Positions 26,626-36,050 of a stretch of 64,000 nt of DNA are shown piece by piece; within the stretch, counting starts at the first letter, position 1, and every line of letters starts with the position of its first letter. Under the pieces are notes generated by a model that had not been told where the DNA came from, made no database searches, and saw nothing but the letters and a program-made list of their open reading frames with translations. A program made the position numbers and the translations under genes. The stretch covers positions 372,001-436,000 of the forward strand of contig OY970177.1 in NCBI GenBank assembly GCA_963707975.1, written 5' to 3'. The stretch comes from CAVVXX01 sp963707975. GTDB lineage: Bacteria > Pseudomonadota > Alphaproteobacteria > Micropepsales > Micropepsaceae.

Positions 26626-27184
26626 ATAGTTCTGGCCTCCAGAAAAGCAGGATTATCGCTGCATTATATTAAAGTGCTCCGGCTGCGAATGGGAGCGGCG
26701 CGATCCGGACCTGTCCAGGGGTTGTTCATCACGGCTTCACTGCTCGCAACCCTATGTGTTCCCCTACGACATGATCATTCTGGTCTGGGTGATCATCCGG
26801 TTGCGAGCGCGAACTGACCGGACTGTGTGGGATGATGTGATCATGCTGGCGGTGTTGGTATTGCCATCCACTACCTTTGGGCTTGGTCTTGCCGGTATTC
26901 CACTTTCTGCGACAGTTGTGGTGATCTTTCTGGGTTGGCTTCTCTATCACCTTCGCCGAGGAGGGAGTGACCAAGGTAGGTGGCGTTTTGTCCTTCCCAA
27001 GACTTCATCGGCTGTGGACATGCTGAGGAACCACAGATCGAGGCTCGTTGGTTCTGGTAGGGGCCGCTGTTACAAAAAATCAATCAGGCCACGATCCTTT
27101 ACCATACCGTTCACTGGTCCATTCATGCCACGTTCATGGAGGGCTTGGGAGTGTTATGGCGTTGTTGAATTGGGGGTAATTCTG
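26626..27184. other. Leader region of the second barrel gene, with one doubtful membrane-like frame
   Basis: A frame from 26756 (ATG 26771) stays open and in phase with the barrel gene at 27185. Its first ~65 codons read like two membrane helices (WDDVIMLAVLVLP; GIPLSATVVVIFLGWLLYHL), but there is no ribosome-binding site and the next 90 codons look non-coding. Most of the stretch is probably untranslated. Confidence 0.35.
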
Positions 27185-27799
27185 ATGAGAGCTTGTATCC
27201 AATCCATGTTCGCGGGAGCTGTGGCCGTCTGGTTCGCACTTCTCGGCCTGAGCTTGCCAGCAGCAGCACAATCTCTTGATCCCATTTCAGGCTATGCAAG
27301 TCTTGGCTATAGCGACATCCAAGCTGCAAAAATTACCAATAGTGCCATGACCGCGCGATTGGGTGCGCGATTGTGGTCGTATTTCGGCATCGAAGGTGAA
27401 GCAAGCGTTGGTGTGAACGATGATCGCTTCCTTTATTCGGTGCCCTGCCCGCCTAGTCAGCCACAGTGTCCTGGAGCCGTCTTTCGGATCACCAGCAAAC
27501 TGCGCGACGCCGAAGCCATCTATGCTGTCGGCTTCCTGCCGATTACACCAGATCTCGATGTGTTCATTCGTGGCGGGTATGGGGGCGCTCACTACTCCGC
27601 ACATTCCGACCCAACTAACGGTTTCAATGAGCAGAGTCTGAATTATGGTCTCGGAGGTGATTATTTTTTCTTTGGCTCAAATGGTGTGCGCGTGGATTAC
27701 ACGCGTTTTGACAACGTTGACCAACATAATTCGGTCACGCGTGAAGCGCTCGGAAATGGCTCGAATGTCTGGTCAGCTGCGTACGTTCTTAGATTTTAA
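27185..27799 (+). CDS. Outer-membrane beta-barrel protein (paralogue of 7648-8247)
   Basis: A 204-aa protein from ATG 27185 (leader TTGGGGGTAATTCTG). The signal peptide ends SLPAAAQS. It closely parallels the protein at 7648: GYASLGYSDIQAAKITN, WSYFGIEGEASVGVNDDRFL, ITSKLRDAEAIYAVGFLP, FIRGGYGGAHY, GGDYFFFGSNGVRVDYTRFD, and an AYVLRF C-terminal aromatic end. The Cys-containing loop is longer here (PCPPSQPQC). Transport or structural role unknown. It lies immediately upstream of the large autotransporter gene. Confidence 0.85.
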   Translation: MRACIQSMFAGAVAVWFALLGLSLPAAAQSLDPISGYASLGYSDIQAAKITNSAMTARLGARLWSYFGIEGEASVGVNDDRFLYSVPCPPSQPQCPGAVFRITSKLRDAEAIYAVGFLPITPDLDVFIRGGYGGAHYSAHSDPTNGFNEQSLNYGLGGDYFFFGSNGVRVDYTRFDNVDQHNSVTREALGNGSNVWSAAYVLRF

Positions 27800-27971
27800 A
27801 GCAATCTTCGCTTGAGGGATTGGTTGCGTGAGTAGGAAAGAGAGGCGAGTGGTGTGTTGCACTCATCCTGAGTTGTAGCGGGCATCTCTTTTCCAGCAGC
27901 CCTCTATCCGGGTGATGCAAAGTATGGGTAAGGATTCGTCGAGCTTCTTGAGCTGTAACTGTTGGGGGCGC

Positions 27972-28922
27972 ATGACCAAGATCAACTGCCGGCTCTTGTC
28001 TGGAGCCTCTCTGGCCGCATTGCTGCTCAGTGATCCCTCGGCGGCACGCACAGCGCAGGCCCGGGTCGAGAGTGATGATGTTCCGCGCAATTTCCCATTC
28101 GCAAACATGAGCGTTATCGAGGCTCATGGTGCAGTAAATCCACATGTGGCGCCCTTCGGAAGGGGAGGTGCGAATTCAATCACCGCGGATGAGAGATCGG
28201 TTGGAGAAATTGCCTCCCTTAACAATGATGGCATTGCGGGCAGGCTGACGCTCCCAGCCGCTGCTATCGCAACAAATGTCGATCTATATGTCAGAGAGAC
28301 TGCGCATCCAAGCGTGACCGAAGGCTGCCTTCCCTTGGCTCTTGCCACGCATGTACTCATCAACAGCAGCACAATGCACGACCAAGTGAGTGTAACTGTC
28401 AGTGCGGGGCATTCGGCGGTGGCCGACGCAACCGCTGTGCCGATCAAGCAAATTGCCACAGCAACGGGGCTCGCTTCCGACGAGCTCATCAACACATCCG
28501 AGGGCAAGATTACGGCCATTGTCGAGGCCAATGCGCGCGCAATAACCGGGATGGGCGCCGCTCAGGGTACATTCGCTTTGGCCAATGCTTTTGCGGAAGG
28601 TGTTGTGCAATCAGCCGTCGGTCTCGGTGGGCCGGGCAGCATCCACTCAGATAGTCTCTTGAACGAGGGTACGATCCTTGTCGATGCCAATGCCAAGGCC
28701 ACCGCTAACGGAGAGGCCGAGGCCATCGCGTTAGCGGGCGGTGTGAAACAGATTGCAGTCCACGCGGGTGACGCTTTGGTTACTCTGGTAAACGCGCCAA
28801 ACGCACAGATCTTGGTCACGGCGCACGCCACGGCGGTCGACTCTGGGCGTAATACTGGTGACGGAATTCGGCGGTGCCCCGCGAGAGACCGCGATCGCTC
28901 GCGCTGGAGCATTTGGCATTGA
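27972..28922 (+). CDS. Autotransporter, N-terminal part (frameshift near 28850-28870)
   Basis: From ATG 27972 the product opens with a signal peptide (MTKINCRLLSGASLAALLLS); in-frame starts from 27912 would give a longer leader. The passenger then begins, with Ala-rich strand-turn units such as NAKATANGEAEAIALAGGVK. The frame derails at ATAVDSGRNTGDGIRRCPAR and stops at 28922. The same repeat pattern resumes in the next frame at 28858 (GGAPRETAIARAGAFGIEQ). One base too many lies in this junction; a C4 run at 28876-28879 is a candidate. The two frames together encode one protein of about 1,960 residues. Confidence 0.75.
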   Translation: MTKINCRLLSGASLAALLLSDPSAARTAQARVESDDVPRNFPFANMSVIEAHGAVNPHVAPFGRGGANSITADERSVGEIASLNNDGIAGRLTLPAAAIATNVDLYVRETAHPSVTEGCLPLALATHVLINSSTMHDQVSVTVSAGHSAVADATAVPIKQIATATGLASDELINTSEGKITAIVEANARAITGMGAAQGTFALANAFAEGVVQSAVGLGGPGSIHSDSLLNEGTILVDANAKATANGEAEAIALAGGVKQIAVHAGDALVTLVNAPNAQILVTAHATAVDSGRNTGDGIRRCPARDRDRSRWSIWH

Positions 28923-31900
28923 ACAAACGGCCGAATTTGCCGACATTGCCAAAGCCGTTTTGACTAATGACGGGGTCATTGATGTCTCGGCACATGCGGT
29001 TGCGCATGCGGTCGGGCTCGCCAGTGCATCTGCTAGCGCTTACGGCATCAAGCAGGGCGCAGAACACGCCATCACCGCCGCATCGAACGACCTGATTAAT
29101 GCGAAAAGCGCGCGCATCGAAGTGGCGGCTCGTGCCACTGCTACCGGCATTGCCGGCGTTGGTCTCGCTCACGCCTTTGCCGTCGGTGTCAGTCAGGGAG
29201 ACGCACTGGTATTCGGGGCGGCCGGGAACGCCGCGACCAACAATGGAGAAATCGTGGTCTCGGCAGCGGCCGCGGCCAGTGGTGCGCTTTTCGGTTCGGC
29301 GGCTGCATTCGCAGGTGGCGTCGGACAATTTATTCCAAATCTGGGTCCGCTGCTGCTTCTTGCCACCTCGGCCTCGAACAGCCTGAGGAACACAGGCCAC
29401 ATCACCGCCAATGGCAAGGCGACCGCTATTGGAGGGAGTGCGGCGCTGGCGCGAGTATCTGCGGTTGGCGTATCCCAGATCGCGGAATTTGCTGAAGCTG
29501 CCCATAATGCCCTGACCAATACGGGTTTCGTTGATGTCAATGCGAACGCGGACGCAAGTGCTCGTGAAACCGCCCTGGCGCTTGGCAGAGCGTTTGGCGT
29601 GGATCAGGTGGCCTACCACGCAAGCGTCGTCGGCAACAATCTTGTGAACGGCCTTACCGCTGCCGGTGATCCGGCGATCATCAGTGTCAATGTTGATGCG
29701 CGGGCAGAGGCAACACCTGCGCACCCCGCATCCGTGGCTGTCGCCGTGGCCGGGCCGGTAAGTTCAAACGGTTTGTTCGTCACAGGTGTGCGCCAGCAGG
29801 CGACAGCCAACCGCACAATTGGCAATATTGCCACGGACAGGCTCACCAATGAAGGCACGATACGGGTCGGAGCAAGAGCAACGGCGATTGGCGATGCTCT
29901 TGCCAGCGCCGCTGCTTTTGGCATCGGTGTGTATCAACGGGCGGCGGATGGCTCGCTGGTGGCGGCTCGCGTGGCGAACAGCGGGCTAATCCAGGTCACT
30001 GCCCATGCGCGTGCCTTAGCATTGAATGCCGTTGCTGATGCCGGTGACGCTGGCCTCTTGCAGTTTGCTACGGGCGTAGCGGGTACATCGTCTGGGTTCC
30101 TTTTGCCCGGCTTCCACGCCTCTGCGGCGCTCACCAATACCGGTGCGATCAAGGTTCATGCGACGGCGACTGCTGAAAGTGCCATCTCTGGCAGCGCGGC
30201 CACAGCAGAGGCAAGCGCCTTGGGCGTACGCGAAGTGGTCCCGACGGCACTCCTTGCTTCCGCTGCCGTGCGCAATGGCGGAACCATCGCCGCAGCCGCT
30301 CGTGCATTTGCCGAAGGTTGGGTTTTCGCGGGCGCGGCCGCGAAGGCCACGGGTATTGGCCAGACTGCTATTGCGGACGGATCCACGGGTAGCATCGCTT
30401 CAATTCATCTGATCAATTTGGGACTCATCGATGCCACAGCAATCGCCACTGCCAAAGCAGGTGCAACCGCCATCGCGGCGGCAAATGCCATGGGTTTATT
30501 CCAAGCGGCCCTTGATGCAAACTTTGCCTCGGCTGTTGTGGATAATGCTGGAACGATCAATGTTATCGCGCACGCCAACGCTGTAGGCGCCATCGGCATC
30601 GCTTCAGCTCGTGCGGCAGGTCTCATCCAAGAGGCATCAACCTTTTTCGTCAAATCAGGCGTTGCAGTCGCAAGTTTCGACAACGCTGGCGTGGTCGACG
30701 TTCGCGCAACCGCGAGCGCTCATGGTGGAGCCTTTGCGGTGGGAGCCTTCGCCCTCGGCATTGCGCAATATGAGCAGGCGTGGGGCGCCGCGTCACGAGA
30801 TGACGATCAACTTTTAAACACCACTGGCGCATTAATCGAGGTGGCGGCCCACGCCAGTATGCAAGGTAATCGCGCGGGCGGGCCGCATGGCACGCCTATT
30901 GTTGCTAGTGCGGGGGGAATACATCAAAGTGCCATATCACAATTTCTTCCGACACTGCTCGATCAAGTCGCGCTCACCAATAACGGCTCGGTGCACGTCT
31001 CTGCTTCAGCCAAGGCGGCAGGGGCTCTCTTTGCCAATGCCGTAGCTCAAGCATCCGGTGTCCGGCAGGAGACATTTTTTGGCATTAGTGCAGCGGATTT
31101 TGTTGAAAATCGCGGGGCTATCACTGTTCAAGCCAATGCTGAGGCGAAGACCTCTTCTGACGGCTTTGGCGCTAACGCCTTTGCCTTTGCCGGTGGCGTA
31201 GGCCAGTTCGCGTTAGCGAAGGCGTCAGGGCTCGCCCTCGCTACAGATCTTAACCACGGAATGTTGAAAGGAGGCGCGCGTGCCTCGGCTTCTGCTCCTT
31301 ATGGCCCCGCCTTTGCCCACGCAATTGCCGTAGGCATTTCGCAGAACCTCTCGGTCGGCTCGACAGGACACGCGGCTGCACATATCACCAATGGAGGAAC
31401 GATCGATATCCATGCGAGTGCAGTGGCGCATGCGTCTCACCACGCCGCCACCAATTCTGCGATCGCGTTCGCCCGAGGTATTGGTGTGATTGCCGCCACT
31501 GGCGTTTCGTTGAGCTTTGATGTGGTCAACTCGGGATCACTTCATGTGGAGGCTGATGCCGCGGGCAATGGAATTGTGCGCGCAACGGCCAGCGGAATCC
31601 TGGTCGCGGGCGGACTGATGCATGGCACCATCGCCAACCACGCGCGGATGACGGCGATTGCGAGTGCGGCGGGTGCGGGCTCAGCCCACGCCAATGGCAT
31701 CATTGTGGCGGCACATAGCTTCGCGCCACCGGCTACCGGCCTTAACGCGCTCATCTCCAACACCGGCAATCTGCATGTGGTGGCGATCGTGGGTGCGGGC
31801 GGTATTGCCAATGCCACTGCCATTCGTGTGACCGCCACACCTGCAGGCGGGCCTGCGGGCACGGGCGTTGGCACCATCGTCAACAACTCGGGCATCATCT

Positions 31901-33864
31901 ATGCGGCCATCTCGGTTGATGGTGGTGCCACCTTCCAGCGCGGCACGGCGATCAATGTGGCGAACGCGCCCAATCCGATCGACATCCTGCTTGAGGGCAA
32001 TAAGCACGCCCAGGCGAACTATCCGGGCGACACCGGCCTCATCTACGGCAACATCTTCCTGTCGACGGATGATTCGGTAATCGTTGAGAACGGCAAGACC
32101 TGCTTCAACGGCGTGATCAATTCGGCAACGCTTCTAAGCCACGGCAACCTCTACGCCTCGAATGCGGGCGTGGTGGTGAACACGGCGGTGAGCGCCATTG
32201 CGGTGGGCAATCTGACGATTGCGGCCAACGGCAAGCTGGTGCTTGTCAATGATCCCCAGCAGGGTGCGGCGGCGGCTTATGTCGGCAACTTCAGCGAACA
32301 GGCGGGCGGGGATTTGATCCTCGAAGCGCGTGGCATCGCGGACGGGCCGGGCGCAGGTAATCTGGCTGGCGACAATACGCTGGGCAAGATCGTGGCCAAG
32401 ACCGACGCTTTCCTGGCCGGTCACCTCGAGATCCTGCCCTATGCCGGGTTGTATGCGAACAGTGCTGCCTATCACGTGGTCTCGGCTGGCCACATCACCG
32501 GCCAGTTCGCCGATGTCGACACCCACAGCATCTTCTTGACGGGTACGGTGTCGAACAACGCCAATTTGACGATCGATACGCTCTCTCTCAAGCGTAATGC
32601 GTTTAACTCGATCGCAGGGCTCACCCATAACGAGCTGGCAGTGGCAACCGGCATCGAGAACTCTTATGCCGCGCTCATTGCCAACCCGACGGCGAACCCG
32701 AACTATGCGAGGTTCGTGGGCACCTTGTTCCTGGTCGGCAGCCCCACGGAATTTGCAGGCGATCTCTATCAGCTCTCGGGCACCGAGTATGGCCAGCAGG
32801 CGGCCGCTCAGTTGCAGGCAACACGGATCCTGAATGACACCATCGGCACGCATCTGCAGCTGGTGGCGAGCGGGGGTTCGGATGCGGTTGGCCAGTTGAT
32901 CCCGGGCGTCTCGCCGGCGCGGGGCGGCACGGGTATCGGCAAGGGCAATATCTGGGTGACGGCGTATGGCGACTGGAGCACGGTTGACGCCAATGCGAGC
33001 GGTCCCTCAGCCAAGATCGACAACAAGGGCATCATGGGCGGCGTCGACTTCGACGTCGATGCCTGGACCAAGGTCGGCGTGACGGTAGGCCACACCTCAG
33101 GTTCCACCGGCTTCTCGGCCGACAGCAACAATGGCGGCAATTACACCGGCTGGAATGTGGGGCTCTATGGCCGCTATGACTTCGACCCGTGGTATGTCCA
33201 GGCCATCGGCACCTACGGCATGTTCACCAATCACATGCAGCGCAACATCGACATCAATCCGTCCTTGTCATCGATCTGCTGCTCGTTCCCGTTCTCGACG
33301 CCAGGGGCCAATGGGGCGGCCGCCATCACTCAGGGCCTGGTCACGGCCAACCTGTACGACAGCCATACCTATGGCGCGCAGGGCGAGGTTGGCTATCACT
33401 GGGATACGGGGAGTGCGGTGGATCTGACGCCGTTCCTGTCCTTGGCCTACCTGCATGGCGATTCCGACGCGTTCCACGAGAACGGTCTCTTGGGTCCCGA
33501 GCTCTCGGTCACCGACGCGTCGGCCACCTCGTTGAGTTCGCAATTGGGCTTGCGGTTCTCGACCGATTGGCAGATCACCGACAGCTTCAGCATGACGCCG
33601 GTCTTAAGGGCCGCCTGGGAACACGAGTGGGACGGCACGGCGTGGGCGGTGAAAGAAGGCTTCTTCGACGCCACAGTGCCGCAGGTCACCAACAGCCAGT
33701 TCCGGGTCACGGGTACGGGCTACTCGAAGGACTTCGCGGATCTGGGTGCGGGCCTGGGCTTCGACATCTCCAAGCGCGTCGAAGCGGTGCTGGGCTACGA
33801 AGGACGCTGGAGCGGCTCCGAGAAAGACAACGCTATCTTGGGCCACGTCAACGTCACCTGGTAA
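28858..33864 (+). CDS. Autotransporter, main passenger and C-terminal beta-barrel
   Basis: A 1668-codon frame. Residues ~1-1050 are imperfect ~55-70-residue units in which Ala-rich strands (VSAHAVAHAVGLASASASAY) alternate with G-I-x-Q turns and L-x-N-x-G-x-I segments, the look of a right-handed beta-helix. A conserved linker region follows, then a ~305-residue autotransporter barrel (from about 32940: NIWVTAYGDWSTVDANAS) ending AILGHVNVTW with terminal aromatic Trp. Function of the passenger (adhesin or surface layer) is not determinable. The signal peptide lies in the other frame at 27972. By eye the 3' third is more GC-rich than the repeats. Confidence 0.85.
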   Translation: MTEFGGAPRETAIARAGAFGIEQTAEFADIAKAVLTNDGVIDVSAHAVAHAVGLASASASAYGIKQGAEHAITAASNDLINAKSARIEVAARATATGIAGVGLAHAFAVGVSQGDALVFGAAGNAATNNGEIVVSAAAAASGALFGSAAAFAGGVGQFIPNLGPLLLLATSASNSLRNTGHITANGKATAIGGSAALARVSAVGVSQIAEFAEAAHNALTNTGFVDVNANADASARETALALGRAFGVDQVAYHASVVGNNLVNGLTAAGDPAIISVNVDARAEATPAHPASVAVAVAGPVSSNGLFVTGVRQQATANRTIGNIATDRLTNEGTIRVGARATAIGDALASAAAFGIGVYQRAADGSLVAARVANSGLIQVTAHARALALNAVADAGDAGLLQFATGVAGTSSGFLLPGFHASAALTNTGAIKVHATATAESAISGSAATAEASALGVREVVPTALLASAAVRNGGTIAAAARAFAEGWVFAGAAAKATGIGQTAIADGSTGSIASIHLINLGLIDATAIATAKAGATAIAAANAMGLFQAALDANFASAVVDNAGTINVIAHANAVGAIGIASARAAGLIQEASTFFVKSGVAVASFDNAGVVDVRATASAHGGAFAVGAFALGIAQYEQAWGAASRDDDQLLNTTGALIEVAAHASMQGNRAGGPHGTPIVASAGGIHQSAISQFLPTLLDQVALTNNGSVHVSASAKAAGALFANAVAQASGVRQETFFGISAADFVENRGAITVQANAEAKTSSDGFGANAFAFAGGVGQFALAKASGLALATDLNHGMLKGGARASASAPYGPAFAHAIAVGISQNLSVGSTGHAAAHITNGGTIDIHASAVAHASHHAATNSAIAFARGIGVIAATGVSLSFDVVNSGSLHVEADAAGNGIVRATASGILVAGGLMHGTIANHARMTAIASAAGAGSAHANGIIVAAHSFAPPATGLNALISNTGNLHVVAIVGAGGIANATAIRVTATPAGGPAGTGVGTIVNNSGIIYAAISVDGGATFQRGTAINVANAPNPIDILLEGNKHAQANYPGDTGLIYGNIFLSTDDSVIVENGKTCFNGVINSATLLSHGNLYASNAGVVVNTAVSAIAVGNLTIAANGKLVLVNDPQQGAAAAYVGNFSEQAGGDLILEARGIADGPGAGNLAGDNTLGKIVAKTDAFLAGHLEILPYAGLYANSAAYHVVSAGHITGQFADVDTHSIFLTGTVSNNANLTIDTLSLKRNAFNSIAGLTHNELAVATGIENSYAALIANPTANPNYARFVGTLFLVGSPTEFAGDLYQLSGTEYGQQAAAQLQATRILNDTIGTHLQLVASGGSDAVGQLIPGVSPARGGTGIGKGNIWVTAYGDWSTVDANASGPSAKIDNKGIMGGVDFDVDAWTKVGVTVGHTSGSTGFSADSNNGGNYTGWNVGLYGRYDFDPWYVQAIGTYGMFTNHMQRNIDINPSLSSICCSFPFSTPGANGAAAITQGLVTANLYDSHTYGAQGEVGYHWDTGSAVDLTPFLSLAYLHGDSDAFHENGLLGPELSVTDASATSLSSQLGLRFSTDWQITDSFSMTPVLRAAWEHEWDGTAWAVKEGFFDATVPQVTNSQFRVTGTGYSKDFADLGAGLGFDISKRVEAVLGYEGRWSGSEKDNAILGHVNVTW

Positions 33865-34050
33865 AACCAGGACCGGACGCCGGCCGGATCGGCACAGCCT
33901 AAAATCTAATCGAGCTTCTGCGAGAGGGTCTGAGGAGCCATAGCAGGAGGGCTATTCCAAGAAGTGAAAACCACGCCAGCGTCGTAAAGAAACGCGCGGC
34001 TCCCCAGATCGGAGTTCCCCCGCCTTACAGAATCTGACTGGAAGGTCTTA

Positions 34051-34134
34051 CTGATAGCGCCAGCCGCCATGCCAGCGATAGCGATGGCCCCTGTCCCTTC
34101 CGAGAATCTCATCCGGGCGGTTACACTTATAGAC
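34051..34134 (-). pseudogene. Possible gene remnant with WHGGW C-terminal motif
   Basis: On the minus strand a stop-to-stop frame ends DRGHRYRWHGGWRYQ-stop. A second remnant at 40985-41069 ends RYW-stop-HGGWSYR-stop. The shared Tyr/Trp/His/Gly-rich end suggests both are debris of one family of small secreted proteins. Confidence 0.3.
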
Positions 34135-34140
34135 TTAGAC

Positions 34141-34207
34141 GAATGTCTGCATATGGCGATAAGCCGACATTCGCCCCAAGATACACTTCCGATCCAAAGC
34201 GGACCTT
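34141..34207. repeat. Dispersed palindromic repeat copy
   Basis: GAATGTCTGCATATGGCGAT then AAGCCGACATTCGCC, with a degraded right half GATCCAAAGCGGACCTT at 34191-34207. It lies ~140 bp upstream of the GT2 gene. Confidence 0.75.
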
Positions 34208-34343
34208 ATACCCTCGCCTGATCCAAGTCCCCCTCTGTATGCATGCCTCACGAGCCGGATTCTGGGCGGTTCTTGGAAAGATGGTCTCTTGGTCTAACTC
34301 AGCGGGGGCGACGTTCGGTGCGAGATGAGTCTATAATTCGGTT

Positions 34344-35096
34344 ATGATCGCCAAGATCTCCTGCGTGGTATGCGCCTATAACGAAGCCGAGCGAATCCAC
34401 AACGTACTCGACGTCGTTGAAGCCCATTCCTCACTTGACGAAGTGATTGTCGTCGATGACGGCTCAACCGATGGGACCGAAGATGTGGTGCGCTCCTATC
34501 CGTCTGTGCGGCTCATCTCGTATCCGCAGAACAGAGGTAAGACCTATGCGCTGACCCGTGGCATCGATGCAGCACGGAACGATCTTGTGATGCTCCTCGA
34601 TGCCGATCTCTATGGTATCTCGTCGGAAAACATTGAGGCACTTGCGCAGGCCGTGACATCAGGGAAAGCAGAGGTCAGCATTAGCTTGCGGCAGAATAGT
34701 CTCGTACTGTTTCGTTTCATTGGCATTGATTTCGTTTCCGGCGAGCGGGTAATCCCGAAATCTCTTGTACAAGGCGTTTTGCCGGAGATGGAACGATTGC
34801 CCCGTTGGGGCGGAGAAGTCTTTATTAATCAACTGATCATAGCTCGAAGAATGCGCATCGCGGTGGTACCATGGTCCAACGTGGTCAACGTGCGCAAGTA
34901 TCGAAAAATGGGGATGTGGTCCGGATTCTTAGAGGAAATCTGCATGATTGTTGATGCGCTATCGGTTGTCTCTCCGTACGGCGCAATTCGTCAGAATTTA
35001 GAACTGTTGGCATTGAGAGGGCCCGATCATCAGCGCCCCCGATCATTACGACAAGCGGTGTCCGCATCCCGGATTAATAAGTGGGTCAGAAGTTAA
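34344..35096 (+). CDS. GT2-family glycosyltransferase
   Basis: A 250-aa protein, ATG 34344. It has a compact GT-A domain: ISCVVCAYNEAERI, VIVVDDGSTDGTEDVV, RGKTYALTRGID and MLLDADL (the DxD-type metal site), then PRWGGEVFINQL in place of the usual acceptor-side motif. No membrane helix. It probably transfers a sugar onto a lipid or polysaccharide. The last ~37 codons (from 34982) lie inside a 127-bp repeat whose second copy is intergenic at 36051, so the native C-terminus may have been replaced. Confidence 0.8.
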   Translation: MIAKISCVVCAYNEAERIHNVLDVVEAHSSLDEVIVVDDGSTDGTEDVVRSYPSVRLISYPQNRGKTYALTRGIDAARNDLVMLLDADLYGISSENIEALAQAVTSGKAEVSISLRQNSLVLFRFIGIDFVSGERVIPKSLVQGVLPEMERLPRWGGEVFINQLIIARRMRIAVVPWSNVVNVRKYRKMGMWSGFLEEICMIVDALSVVSPYGAIRQNLELLALRGPDHQRPRSLRQAVSASRINKWVRS

Positions 35097-35108
35097 GAAG
35101 AGCAACAG
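34982..35108 (+). repeat. 127-bp dispersed repeat, copy 1 (contains GT2 3' end)
   Basis: Aligns without gaps to 36051-36177; I count 12 mismatches by eye. The GT2 stop codon lies inside it. Immediately after it, at 35114, comes a fragment of the palindromic repeat family. Confidence 0.9.
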
Positions 35109-35113
35109 ATCTG

Positions 35114-35141
35114 ATTGTCTGCTTATAAGCCAAAGCGGATC
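35114..35141. repeat. Dispersed palindromic repeat fragment
   Basis: ATTGTCTGCTTATAAGCCAA followed by AGCGGATC; same GTCTGC..GCGGA core as the other copies. It abuts copy 1 of the 127-bp repeat. Confidence 0.65.
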
Positions 35142-35209
35142 TACGGAAAAAGTAGTCGGCGCCAGCTATTCGTCCAGGTCACAGGTTCATTCGCCTTCAA
35201 GGTGCTTCG

Positions 35210-35650
35210 TCAGTGAAGAGCCACCTTTTGAGCAAGAAAGTTTTTAAAACGAAGGTCCGCCCTTAGCATATCACCCAAAATATTCTCGAAAATTTCTTCA
35301 ACAGTACTCCGGTCGACATAGCCCTGTGCTGCAGCATGGTCGCGAACCGACGCCAATCTGATCATTACATCTGCATGATGCTCTTTGTGGCTGAGAAAAG
35401 CTGGGTAGTGTAGTTGCTCCATTTCGGCTTCTTCATTCCAGAAATGTGTGTTCATTTCCTGCCATAGGCGGCGAAAATATCTATCGAAATCTGAAAATTT
35501 CACCCTGTCGTTACGATCAAAACTCGAAAGGCTTTCGTTCAAAACATCAATAAGGAGACTATGTTCAGCGTCGATGTTCTCGATTTCCATCCGGTATTCG
35601 TCCGGTAGGCTGAATCGCCAAATCGGTGGAACTGTTTTCTGGGTGGGCAT
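35210..35650 (-). CDS. Bacteriohemerythrin-like protein
   Basis: A 146-aa protein from ATG 35650, with GGAGGG just upstream; an upstream frame start at 35686 is unlikely. It has hemerythrin di-iron ligand motifs: DAEHSLLIDVL (first His), NTHFWNEEAEMEQL (His and Glu) and HYPAFLSHKEHHADV (two His), then DLRFKNFL (final Asp). Hemerythrins bind O2, or sense O2, NO or iron. It sits beside a gene with an FNR/FixK-type box and a copper ATPase, consistent with an oxygen- or metal-linked role. It is a single-domain protein with no output domain. Confidence 0.85.
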   Translation of the reverse strand: MPTQKTVPPIWRFSLPDEYRMEIENIDAEHSLLIDVLNESLSSFDRNDRVKFSDFDRYFRRLWQEMNTHFWNEEAEMEQLHYPAFLSHKEHHADVMIRLASVRDHAAAQGYVDRSTVEEIFENILGDMLRADLRFKNFLAQKVALH

Positions 35651-35766
35651 CTCGCCCTCCGCTTCCAACAATCTTATACAGCTCAATCAAAAGCATCTGT
35701 TCGTGAACAAATCACAATGGCGTCCATGATTGTTAGCCCACATCAGGCGTCAGTAGTCAGCATTCT

Positions 35767-35895
35767 TCAGAAAGCGCCACCAACGAATTGTACAATTACG
35801 ATCATCGCAATCACGATGCTTGCGACGATAAGACCATATTCAATGATCCTGGCGCTGGTTTCATCATGTACGTAACCCGAAATTAAGGCGCGCAT
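35767..35895 (-). CDS. 42-aa Flp-pilin-like membrane peptide
   Basis: ATG 35895 follows TTGAGGAGAATGAA on the minus strand, an excellent ribosome-binding site. The peptide is MRALISGYVHDETSARIIEY then a hydrophobic helix (GLIVASIVIAMIVIVQFVGG). The E-Y-G-L-I-x-A-x-I junction between a short polar head and a single helix is the Flp/TadA-type pilin signature (IEYGLIAALIA). It lacks the longer basic leader of secreted Flp pilins, so it may be a minor pilin relative or a regulatory micropeptide. An FNR/FixK box lies about 80 bp upstream of the start. Confidence 0.65.
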   Translation of the reverse strand: MRALISGYVHDETSARIIEYGLIVASIVIAMIVIVQFVGGAF

Positions 35896-35967
35896 TTCAT
35901 TCTCCTCAATTACACACACGCTTCTCTGTATAGAATTATTTTATAGCCCAAAATCTAATCAAGCGAA

Positions 35968-35981
35968 TTGACCTAGATCAA
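35968..35981. promoter_or_regulatory. FNR/FixK-type box
   Basis: TTGACCTAGATCAA, a perfect TTGA-N6-TCAA dyad, centred about 80 bp upstream of the 42-aa peptide gene on the minus strand. Confidence 0.6.
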
Positions 35982-36050
35982 GACAAACTGCGCTGCTAGA
36001 CAAATTCTGAAAAGAACACACCATCATTCGCCCAGATTGTTAAGCCTATT

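Noticed and set aside
28816..29724. Long minus-strand frame antisense to the autotransporter
   Set aside because: The sense strand has the repeat pattern and barrel; the antisense frame has Arg/Gly/Cys-biased composition typical of a shadow in GC-rich Ala-coding DNA.
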